Shown one piece after another: positions 54,807-61,508 of a DNA stretch of 64,000 bases (position 1 is the first letter of the stretch; every line of letters begins with the position of its first letter). This DNA comes from JADCRZ01 sp037718865 (GTDB lineage: Bacteria > Bacteroidota > Bacteroidia > Chitinophagales > Chitinophagaceae): assembly GCA_037718865.1 (NCBI GenBank), contig JBBJMP010000002.1, forward strand, positions 62,001-126,000, given 5' to 3'. The notes beneath the pieces were generated by a model. That model saw only the letters and a program-made list of their open reading frames with translations, was not told the origin of the DNA and searched no databases. A program made the position numbers and the translations under genes.

Positions 54807-55610
54807 CTATTTCTTGTCTACTTCTTCCGATTGCTTACGTATTTGATCAGCCAGCATGGAATCCGGCATCACATTACTCATCACCGACTGCAATTTATTT
54901 TTCATTCCGGATACCACCTTATCATCTCCTTTCATCAGTGCCTCATATCCATCCTTTGCCACATCTGCCGGGTCAGACATCTTCGATTTGTCTTCAACTA
55001 TTTTTGAGTTCTGGGCGCCTGCTTTAGCAAAAAAGTCTGTATCGGTAGCACCAGGTTGAAGCGCCGTAAGAGTAACATCCGTATCCTTTAATTCGTTGAT
55101 AAGGGCCTGTGTAAACGAGAGCACAAAGGCTTTGGTTCCCCCATATACGGACTGCAGCGGAGAAGGAACTTCCGATACGATAGAAGCTACCTGAAGAATT
55201 TTACCTTCATTACGTGCAACCATATCTTTTAAGAACAGGTAAGTAAGGGAAGTGAGCGCCGATATATTCAGTTGAATAATCTGCAGCTGGCGCCGGATGT
55301 CTGTTTCAACAAAAAGCCCATAAACTCCTTGCCCTGCATCATTTACCAATACATTTATCGTAATACCTTTTTCTTTTACTTCATTGTAGAGTTCAAAAGG
55401 AGCCTCAGGTTCAAATAAATCTTTTGCCATAGGCATTACCGTTGTTCCATACCGTGAAGAAAATTCCTGGGTTACTCGTTCAAGGTCCTCGCCTGACCTG
55501 GAAACCAAAATAAGATTATAACCATCGCGTGCAAGTAATTTGGCCAGCTCGTAGCCAATGCCGCTTGTGGCGCCAGTGACAAGCGCAAATTGATTTTCCG
55601 TTGTAGCCAT
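54807..55610 (-). CDS. SDR-family oxidoreductase
   Basis: The 267-residue protein has TGATSGIG (13-20), the NDAG variant of NNAG (about 90-93) and the catalytic YGGTK (about 155-159). It resembles the DltE/YqjQ group of general SDRs. The substrate is not evident. It lies 62 bases upstream of the alcohol dehydrogenase on the same strand; both may respond to aldehyde or general stress. Confidence 0.87.
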   Translation of the reverse strand: MATTENQFALVTGATSGIGYELAKLLARDGYNLILVSRSGEDLERVTQEFSSRYGTTVMPMAKDLFEPEAPFELYNEVKEKGITINVLVNDAGQGVYGLFVETDIRRQLQIIQLNISALTSLTYLFLKDMVARNEGKILQVASIVSEVPSPLQSVYGGTKAFVLSFTQALINELKDTDVTLTALQPGATDTDFFAKAGAQNSKIVEDKSKMSDPADVAKDGYEALMKGDDKVVSGMKNKLQSVMSNVMPDSMLADQIRKQSEEVDKK

Positions 55611-55812
55611 GTTTGATTATTTTTTATGGTTATTGAAAATATGTTAAACAGCAATGACACATGCCATTACTAAGCTATTTTCCATTTTATGTTCAATACT
55701 ACTTATTACGTTACTAAAAAAACATGCCATTAAGTTTGCGCAAATATCACAGCCGGGAACATACGCAAATGGGCTAAGGATCATTATCACCCAACCAATC
55801 TATACCATGATC

Positions 55813-55915
55813 CATGCCCCATAGTTCCCTCGTTTGCGGATGCCAGCCGAACCCGATCGTATTAATTCAAGTTTTCATACTAGTACGCTATGGGGGCATG
55901 TTCAAACATGGCCCC
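55813..55915. repeat. Three-arm set of inverted repeats, mutually exclusive hairpins
   Basis: CATGCCCCATAG (55813-55824) pairs with CTATGGGGGCATG (55888-55900). The latter overlaps the arm GGGG-CATGTT (55892-55902), which pairs with AACATG-G-CCCC (55905-55915). Only one structure can form at a time. They fill the 315-base gap (55611-55925) between the dehydrogenase at 55926 and the SDR, which otherwise holds no gene. Confidence 0.5.
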
Positions 55916-55925
55916 ACTTCTATGA

Positions 55926-56915
55926 TCATTTAATTTCATTTTCGCATGATATACCTGCCTGGAAGTTATCCAGGTTAAGTATAGTTGTTTCTGCGATATT
56001 TTGCAAGGCAGTATCAGTTAAAAAAGCCTGATGGCTTGTTATTAATACATTTTTGAATGTCATCAACCTGGTTATGACATCATCTTGTAGTATGTCGTCA
56101 GAATGGTCTTCAAAAAATAATCCCTTCTCTTCTTCATATACATCCATTCCAAAAAAACCGATTTGTCCTTTCTTAAGCGACTGAATTACGGCTTTTGTAT
56201 CTATAAGTCCGCCCCTGCTCGTGTTAATCAGCATCACGGTAGATTTCATAAGGTCGATCGATTGCCTGTTAATCAGGTATTTTGTTTCATCTGTTAGTGG
56301 AATGTGCAGCGTAATGATGTCTGACTGCTTATATATGGTAGAGTAGTCCGTATATTCAACCCCGTAATTTTCTTTTAATTCCACGTCCTGGACATTATCA
56401 TGGGCAAGTATTTTACATCCGAAACCATAAAGTATTCTGGCAACAATGGCCCCTATCTTGCCTGTTCCAATTACTCCTGCAGTTTTACCATGCATATCAA
56501 AGCCAGTCAATCCATCTAGGGAGAAATTCTGCTCCATGATCCTGTTGTGTGCACGGATCAGTTTTCGGTTTAACGCCAGCATTAATGCAACCGTATGTTC
56601 GGCTACAGCATACGGTGAGTAGTCGGGCACTCTTGCCACTCTAATTCCAAGCTCCTTTGCCTTTTTGAGGTCCACATGATTAAAACCGGCCGATCGTAAC
56701 GCCAGGAACCTGATACCCTGTAATGAAAGTTTTTCAAGCACTGTTGCCGATGCGTCATCATTTACAAAGATGCACACCGCTTCACTGCCCGAAGCCTGAA
56801 GGGCAGTATCGGAAGATAAACGGGATTCGAGCAGTTTGAGCTCGTGCCTTCCATCAGCTGCCTTTAACAGGTAATCCGTTTCGAATTTGTGTATACTGTA
56901 AAATGCGGTTTTCAT
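55926..56915 (-). CDS. D-2-hydroxyacid dehydrogenase (D-lactate dehydrogenase, LdhA-like)
   Basis: The start is placed at ATG 56915 (MKTAFYSIHKFETDYL); the upstream TTG is less likely. The 329-residue protein has LRSAGFNHVDL (substrate-binding Arg), the NAD motif GTGKIG, NTSRGGLID and the catalytic His in ITSHQAFLT. LdhA reduces pyruvate to D-lactate. It could re-oxidise NADH formed under low oxygen, or handle lactate from fucose breakdown if the island's pathway ends in lactate; the latter is speculative. Confidence 0.9.
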   Translation of the reverse strand: MKTAFYSIHKFETDYLLKAADGRHELKLLESRLSSDTALQASGSEAVCIFVNDDASATVLEKLSLQGIRFLALRSAGFNHVDLKKAKELGIRVARVPDYSPYAVAEHTVALMLALNRKLIRAHNRIMEQNFSLDGLTGFDMHGKTAGVIGTGKIGAIVARILYGFGCKILAHDNVQDVELKENYGVEYTDYSTIYKQSDIITLHIPLTDETKYLINRQSIDLMKSTVMLINTSRGGLIDTKAVIQSLKKGQIGFFGMDVYEEEKGLFFEDHSDDILQDDVITRLMTFKNVLITSHQAFLTDTALQNIAETTILNLDNFQAGISCENEIK

Positions 56916-57000
56916 AACGATATCCCATTTTGTTGTTTGATTCAAAATTAATAATACGCTCTTTCGAACTTTACATGAGCGTTATAAAATCATTGTATAA

Positions 57001-57723
57001 TCAGGCTACCGGTTTGTATCCTACAAAATTTATTCTGTCCAGGGAATCGGGTAATGAATATGATTTAAATCCGGCTCTTGTTAACATGGCAATCCAGGCT
57101 GACTCACTGAACAGTCCTTCAACGTGACGATCGTGTTCCACCCTTATGTTGCCATCAGCCTCCTGCATTAAATAAGCATAGTCAACAGTATACGTACAGT
57201 CGCTGGGATCCGGATCATGTGTCCATTCAAGATATCTCAGTCCACGGTCATCTGCATCGCTTCCACCATGGTCCGTACCCGGCTTGAAAGTTTCTTTTAC
57301 ATAGTCAGGAGATATGAGGACCGTGCCTCCTGGCTTGCAGTGAACAAACGCTGTTAACAGGGCTTGTTTCAAGTCCTTCTCGGAGGTCATATACATGATA
57401 GCATCATGTATGAAAACAGCGTCAAATGTTCTGTTGAGTCGCAATGTTTTCATGTCACCTTGAAAATGTTCGCATTCAGGATTTATCTTTCTGCTGATGG
57501 CAAGCATATCAACAGAAATGTCAGAAAGAAAAACGGTATACCATTCCTTCATGAAATATGCATTATGACCAGCCCCGCTTCCTAATTCCAGTATATTAAC
57601 CGGAGGGGTGTTTAATTTTTCCAGAAAGATCTGATGGTAGATGTCCGCTTCTTCTTTGTATCCACTTAACGGAGTCAACAGTTGATACCAGTCGGAAGCC
57701 AACTCATTGTATAGCTTTGTCAT
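57001..57723 (-). CDS. Class I SAM-dependent methyltransferase
   Basis: The 240-residue protein has the SAM motif ILELGSGAGHNAYFM (about 39-53), acidic LSDIS after strand 2, and FIHDAIMYM. The C-terminal half contains HGGSDADDRGLRYLEW. GAGGTGAT lies about 5 bases before its ATG, an unusually good ribosome-binding site for this genome. Substrate unknown. Confidence 0.85.
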   Translation of the reverse strand: MTKLYNELASDWYQLLTPLSGYKEEADIYHQIFLEKLNTPPVNILELGSGAGHNAYFMKEWYTVFLSDISVDMLAISRKINPECEHFQGDMKTLRLNRTFDAVFIHDAIMYMTSEKDLKQALLTAFVHCKPGGTVLISPDYVKETFKPGTDHGGSDADDRGLRYLEWTHDPDPSDCTYTVDYAYLMQEADGNIRVEHDRHVEGLFSESAWIAMLTRAGFKSYSLPDSLDRINFVGYKPVA

Positions 57724-57759
57724 ATCGGATCACCTCAATAAATAATTATACGTTAACCC

Positions 57760-57957
57760 TTATTGCCTGTGTGGCAGGGTATCCGGTTTTAAGCCGGCTG
57801 TGTCCGACTTTTGCGGCAGACTATTAGTCATTCTTCCCGAGCCCAAAGTACCGCTGGTGGTTGTATGATTATCCGGGTTGGCTGTGATCGGTTTTGGACT
57901 ATTACAATATGTCAATATAAGACATAGTAGAAACATGGTGGATAGCGCTTTGATCAT
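57760..57957 (-). CDS. Small lipoprotein, 65 residues
   Basis: The product begins with a hydrophobic signal ending LILTYC (Cys18), followed by a Ser/Thr/Pro-rich tail without hydrophobic segments. The lipobox is acceptable though Tyr precedes Cys. It stands 37 bases downstream of the methyltransferase start on the far side of its promoter. No family recognised. Confidence 0.45.
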   Translation of the reverse strand: MIKALSTMFLLCLILTYCNSPKPITANPDNHTTTSGTLGSGRMTNSLPQKSDTAGLKPDTLPHRQ

Positions 57958-58053
57958 AGAAACTATTTATGCAACAAAGGTCATATAAAAACGGGCTTTT
58001 TCAATAACGAGTTTGTTTGAAAAGCGGATTACCAATAACCGGCCAGGTAGTTG

Positions 58054-58614
58054 CTATTTCCCCCGCAACGATTTTAACGCATTTCCCCAGGCTATAACCT
58101 GGTCAAGCATAGGGCCAACCGCCTTCTCCTGTTGAGCAGCTGGTTTAAAGACGCTAAAATTTTCAAAGTCTGTTAAAAGCGAAAGGGCAACCTGGGCACG
58201 AACGTCCGCAATCTGAAGTTCAGCCATAACAAGCCTTAAATGCTCAACGGCACGCGTTCCACCGGCGCTGCCATAACTTACAAATCCGGCTGCCTTATTA
58301 TTCCATTCCTTATATAAAAAGTCGATGGCGTTCTTAAGTGCTCCGGAAGTTCCGTGATTGTATTCAGGGGACACAAAAATAAACGCGTCAAATGAATCAA
58401 TCTTTGCTGCCCAGGCCAGGGTATGTGGTTTTGAATATTGGCCCCGGGATGGCGGTACGGGCTCGTCAAGAAGGGGAAGGTTAAAGTCTACAAGATCTAC
58501 AAGTTCAAATTCCGCATCAATTCGCTGTTTTGCAATCCCGTATACCCATTTGGCAACTGCTTCCCCATTGCGGCCTGGCCTGGTACTTCCAATGACAATA
58601 GCACATTTGATCAT
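58054..58614 (-). CDS. NADPH-dependent FMN reductase (flavodoxin-like)
   Basis: The 186-residue protein has the FMN phosphate loop GSTRPGRNG (about 8-16), VDFNLPLLDEP and the flavin-binding VSPEYNHGTSGALKNAIDF (about 80-98). It is a typical NADPH-dependent FMN reductase, able to reduce flavins, quinones or metals. It is a single gene; no partner is adjacent. Confidence 0.92.
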   Translation of the reverse strand: MIKCAIVIGSTRPGRNGEAVAKWVYGIAKQRIDAEFELVDLVDFNLPLLDEPVPPSRGQYSKPHTLAWAAKIDSFDAFIFVSPEYNHGTSGALKNAIDFLYKEWNNKAAGFVSYGSAGGTRAVEHLRLVMAELQIADVRAQVALSLLTDFENFSVFKPAAQQEKAVGPMLDQVIAWGNALKSLRGK

Positions 58615-58778
58615 AATATATTGGTTTTTCTTTTACAAATATTAGCCTGCTTAAGTAAATATATAAAATTATTTTAATTGCCATGAGCGGCCTTCTATAT
58701 ACGGAATCATAATGGTGAGCATTTTCCGTTTAACCGCACTATATTGACAAATTACATCCTGCCTTCGTAATACGTGAT

Positions 58779-58913
58779 TTGAAAATGATTACTCGGAACC
58801 AAAGGATTACCAGTGACGAAAATTTCGCCGACAGCACTTTCAGATCTTATACAGGTTGCATCAATAAATATCCCGGCAAATATTTTGATATGGTGCTGAT
58901 TGATGGAAGGTCC
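58779..58913 (+). pseudogene. Fragment of a methyltransferase-like gene
   Basis: A 45-codon stretch reads SDENFADSTFRSYTGCINKY followed by PGKYFDMVLIDGRS, which resembles the middle of a family of class I methyltransferases (FDLVLIDGR-type motif). It begins without a proper start and is cut off by repeat sequence. It is probably a remnant in the 780-base gap 58615-59394. Confidence 0.35.
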
Positions 58914-59026
58914 ACACCAGCCTTGCCCGCCGCCAAGGCTTTGGCAGGCGCGGTTGCTACGCAAACTTCCCCTGTTTGAAAAGGCTACCATTAGAACACA
59001 TTTCAGGAAAAATAAAAAGCATTCAT

Positions 59027-59190
59027 GTCCCGGCAGGGGCAACCTGTTTGTAGCAATTGAACATGCAATATCTTATGCCCCCTGGAAGGGTCTGATATTC
59101 TGTAAGCATTGTTACCCCGGTTAGGGGTAAAACGTTTGTAGAAATGTGCTATCTTTTAATAAGTGCCCCGGCAGGGCAACCCTAAAGTTG
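59027..59190. repeat. Array of four degenerate GC-palindrome repeats
   Basis: Four copies of a CCCCGG-nn-GGGG palindromic core begin near 59029, 59078, 59115 and 59166, about 37-51 bases apart. Copies 1 and 3 also share the flank TTTGTAG-AAT (59046-59056 and 59135-59146). They look like a dispersed intergenic repeat family of Bacteroidota. No gene is supported in the rest of this gap. Confidence 0.6.
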
Positions 59191-59330
59191 CTGTGCTAAC
59201 AAGGAGTTAGATGCCACTTCCTACTAATAAAAAAGATGTGTCCTTACGGTAACCTTCAACAGGGAGCAGGGATCTGTTACGGTTTCCGTTAACATCAACC
59301 GCGAATCAAATAAAGATTATCGCACTTTTT

Positions 59331-59362
59331 TTTGGTTGATTCAATATAAGTTAGTAAGTTTG
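59331..59362 (+). promoter_or_regulatory. Promoter of the TetR-family gene
   Basis: TTTG (59331-59334) and TAAGTTTG (59355-59362) match the Bacteroidota -33 and -7 elements exactly, with a 20-base spacer. The start codon is at 59395. The palindromic operator begins at the next base. Confidence 0.75.
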
Positions 59363-59375
59363 CTAACAGTGTTAG
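59363..59375 (+). promoter_or_regulatory. Palindromic operator of the TetR-family regulator
   Basis: CTAACAGTGTTAG is a 6+1+6 palindrome directly after the -7 box and covering the likely transcription start. An additional GTTAG half-site lies at 59350-59354. A second copy lies before the YceI gene at 60016-60028. The position fits autorepression. Confidence 0.6.
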
Positions 59376-59394
59376 AACAGTTAACACCTTGTTT

Positions 59395-59997
59395 ATGGGA
59401 ATAGCCGAACGAAAAATAAGACAGAAAGAAGAAGTTAGAAGTTCCATCCTCCGGGCTGCCTGGAAGCTGGTGGTTCAGGATGGATGGCAGGCGCTTTCGA
59501 TTCGCAAAATTGCTGATGCTATCGAATACAGCGTTCCGGTGATTTACGACCATTTTTTGAATAAGGAAGCCATCATGCTGGAATTTACCAAACAGGGCTT
59601 TCAGCAGTTAAATGCACAAGTAGACAAAGCAATAAAAAAATCACCGCAGCCGGAACAACAAATTGAGGCCATTGCTTATGCATACTTGAAATTTGCTTTC
59701 AATAACAAAGAATATTATCAGCTCATGTACGGTCTCGGCATGCCCACCTGTGAAACCGTCAGGCAGATTGAAGAGTTACATTCTTTCACAGAACTAATTC
59801 TTGGACCGATAAGAAACCTGATCGCCGAAAGCAAAAACAGTAAGGCAGACCCGTTTTTGAAATTGCACACCTACTGGTCTATGCTGCATGGATTAATTTC
59901 AATAAATATGCTGGGAGAAGGTTTCAACAAGGATGAAATGAATGAAATGATATTAAAGGATTTTATTTCAGGATTTATTTCAGGAATAAAAAAATAA
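59395..59997 (+). CDS. TetR/AcrR-family transcriptional regulator
   Basis: The start is placed at ATG 59395 (MGIAERKIRQKEE) rather than the upstream TTG. The 200-residue protein has the TetR helix-turn-helix at about 28-50 (SIRKIADAIEYSVPVIYDHF) and a helical ligand domain with PTCETVRQIEELHSF. It probably represses its own gene and the YceI gene behind it. The ligand is unknown. Confidence 0.92.
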   Translation: MGIAERKIRQKEEVRSSILRAAWKLVVQDGWQALSIRKIADAIEYSVPVIYDHFLNKEAIMLEFTKQGFQQLNAQVDKAIKKSPQPEQQIEAIAYAYLKFAFNNKEYYQLMYGLGMPTCETVRQIEELHSFTELILGPIRNLIAESKNSKADPFLKLHTYWSMLHGLISINMLGEGFNKDEMNEMILKDFISGFISGIKK

Positions 59998-60015
59998 ATT
60001 TTTTTTTCGATATAG

Positions 60016-60028
60016 GTAACGGTGTTAG
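60016..60028 (+). promoter_or_regulatory. Second TetR operator copy before the YceI gene
   Basis: GTAACGGTGTTAG shares 11 of 13 bases with CTAACAGTGTTAG, with an identical right half-site. It lies 97 bases before the YceI start and 19 behind the regulator's stop. Confidence 0.5.
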
Positions 60029-60124
60029 AAAAGATACCAGTATTATTTTATTAAAAAAGGATAAGTCTGCCGCTGCAATGGCGGGGATAATAAACAGTTA
60101 TTATTAAACTTTAAATACAAAAAC

Positions 60125-60673
60125 ATGACAACAACAAAATGGGAATTGGATCCCACACATTCCGAAATCCAATTCAAGATTAAACACTTGATGATTAGTA
60201 CCGTAACAGGACAGTTCAACCAGTTTAACGGAACGGTTGAAACAACCGGACATGATTTTACCACAGCAAAGATTTTGTTTTCAGCAGACGTCAGTTCTAT
60301 TTCGACAAACAACGAACAACGTGACGCGCACCTGAAATCCGGTGAATTTTTTGATATAGAAAATCATCCCCGGCTCAATTTCAGAAGCGACAGGCTGGAA
60401 AAAATCAATGATGAGGAGTATACTTTGTCTGGCGAATTAACTATAAAAGGGGTTAGTAAAAAGGTAAGTCTGAATGTCGAATTTGGCGGTGAAACCGTCG
60501 ATCCCTGGGGAAATACCCGGGTTGGATTTTCTATAGCCGGAAAAATTGACCGTAAAGATTTCGGGATAAACTTCAGTGCGGTTACGGAAACCGGCGGCCT
60601 GTTACTTGGGGATGACATTAAGGTAGACGCTAATGCTGAATTTGTTAAGCAACTGGAAGCTCAACCGGCATAA
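60125..60673 (+). CDS. YceI-family lipid-binding protein
   Basis: The 182-residue protein is one YceI lipocalin-like domain: WELDPTHSEIQFKIKHL at the start, GEFFDIENHPRLNFRS, YTLSGELTIKGVSKKVSL and RKDFGINF. The family binds isoprenoid or amide-type lipids. No signal peptide is present, so it is cytoplasmic, unlike E. coli YceI. It appears to be controlled by the TetR regulator in front of it. Confidence 0.92.
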   Translation: MTTTKWELDPTHSEIQFKIKHLMISTVTGQFNQFNGTVETTGHDFTTAKILFSADVSSISTNNEQRDAHLKSGEFFDIENHPRLNFRSDRLEKINDEEYTLSGELTIKGVSKKVSLNVEFGGETVDPWGNTRVGFSIAGKIDRKDFGINFSAVTETGGLLLGDDIKVDANAEFVKQLEAQPA

Positions 60674-60747
60674 GTAAACAGAGCACGATCTGCAAATAGC
60701 TGATCATAGCATCAGGTTATATAAGATCTGCATTGTTCAGATTAATC

Positions 60748-60796
60748 AATAAGGTATTACGCACCAGTGGGTGGTGAATGATACCTTATTTTTTTT
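60748..60796 (+). terminator. Intrinsic terminator behind the YceI gene
   Basis: AATAAGGTAT (60748-60757) pairs perfectly with ATACCTTATT (60781-60790). An inner CACCA/TGGTG stem strengthens it, and the transcript ends in a run of eight T (60789-60796). Confidence 0.88.
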
Positions 60797-60816
60797 ATGT
60801 TTATACATGCTAACTA

Positions 60817-60824
60817 TAAATTTG
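60817..60824 (+). promoter_or_regulatory. Promoter -7 box of the thioredoxin gene
   Basis: TAAATTTG followed by C is an exact TAnnTTTG match, 58 bases before the start at 60882 and directly behind the terminator. The -33 element is unclear. Confidence 0.5.
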
Positions 60825-60881
60825 CATAGCTTGCTTAGGCATCTTTAGGCAAGTGATTTAAATGATTAAACTAGTAAGATT

Positions 60882-61178
60882 ATGAATTCGTTTCAGGAAC
60901 TTATTCATGCAGATAAACCGGTATTGGTTGATTTTTATGCTGACTGGTGCGGCCCGTGCAAGGCTATGACTCCTATCGTTCGGGAAGTGGCCCAAACTAT
61001 AGAAGGCAGTGCCAGGGTTATTAAGATTAATATCGATAAAAATCAGCAGGCTGCCCAGGCTTACGGAATTCAGGGCGTGCCCACTTTTATCTTATTCAAG
61101 CAAGGTAAGATCCTGTGGCGACATGCAGGAATGATCGATAAGAACGGCTTACTTTCGATCATCAGGCAAAATGCCTGA
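60882..61178 (+). CDS. trxA: Thioredoxin
   Basis: The 98-residue protein has the active site WCGPC (22-26), the cis-proline loop GVPTFILF and a conserved DFYADWCGPC context. It is a few residues shorter than E. coli TrxA at the N-terminus. No signal peptide, so it works as a cytoplasmic disulfide reductase. It has its own promoter and no operon partner. Confidence 0.92.
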   Translation: MNSFQELIHADKPVLVDFYADWCGPCKAMTPIVREVAQTIEGSARVIKINIDKNQQAAQAYGIQGVPTFILFKQGKILWRHAGMIDKNGLLSIIRQNA

Positions 61179-61305
61179 GGCCATCTCGCTTTCCCATCAT
61201 CAGCGTTTATATTAACAAATAAAATATGCCATTATTTATTAAAATAATAGTTGGTTGATATAATTATTTAAACAGGGATGCCTATATTGCATGCTTTCTA
61301 TATTT

Positions 61306-61344
61306 GCTGGCTCCTCATTTAATGAACATTAAATAAGCTGGCTC
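61306..61344. repeat. Palindrome flanked by direct repeats
   Basis: ATTTAATG-AA-CATTAAAT (61317-61334) is a perfect 8+2+8 palindrome. It is flanked by direct repeats GCTGGCTC at 61306-61313 and 61337-61344. The 330-base gap between the thioredoxin and metalloprotease genes holds no gene; this may be a regulator site. Confidence 0.45.
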
Positions 61345-61508
61345 GTCTTTTACTTTCTTGCCTGTGTAAAAACACATTATCATATCATTGCTTCCATAAT
61401 CTATCTCAATCCGTAATTTGAATATTGCAGGATGTTACGCGGGCAGCGTGCGCGGCGCCATTCACTTGTAAATATGAATTTTTACCAATTGCAAATAAAA
61501 ATTATTTC

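Noticed and set aside
59027..59190. CRISPR array
   Set aside because: Repeat units are degenerate and spacings are uneven (37-51 bases); no cas genes are in the window.
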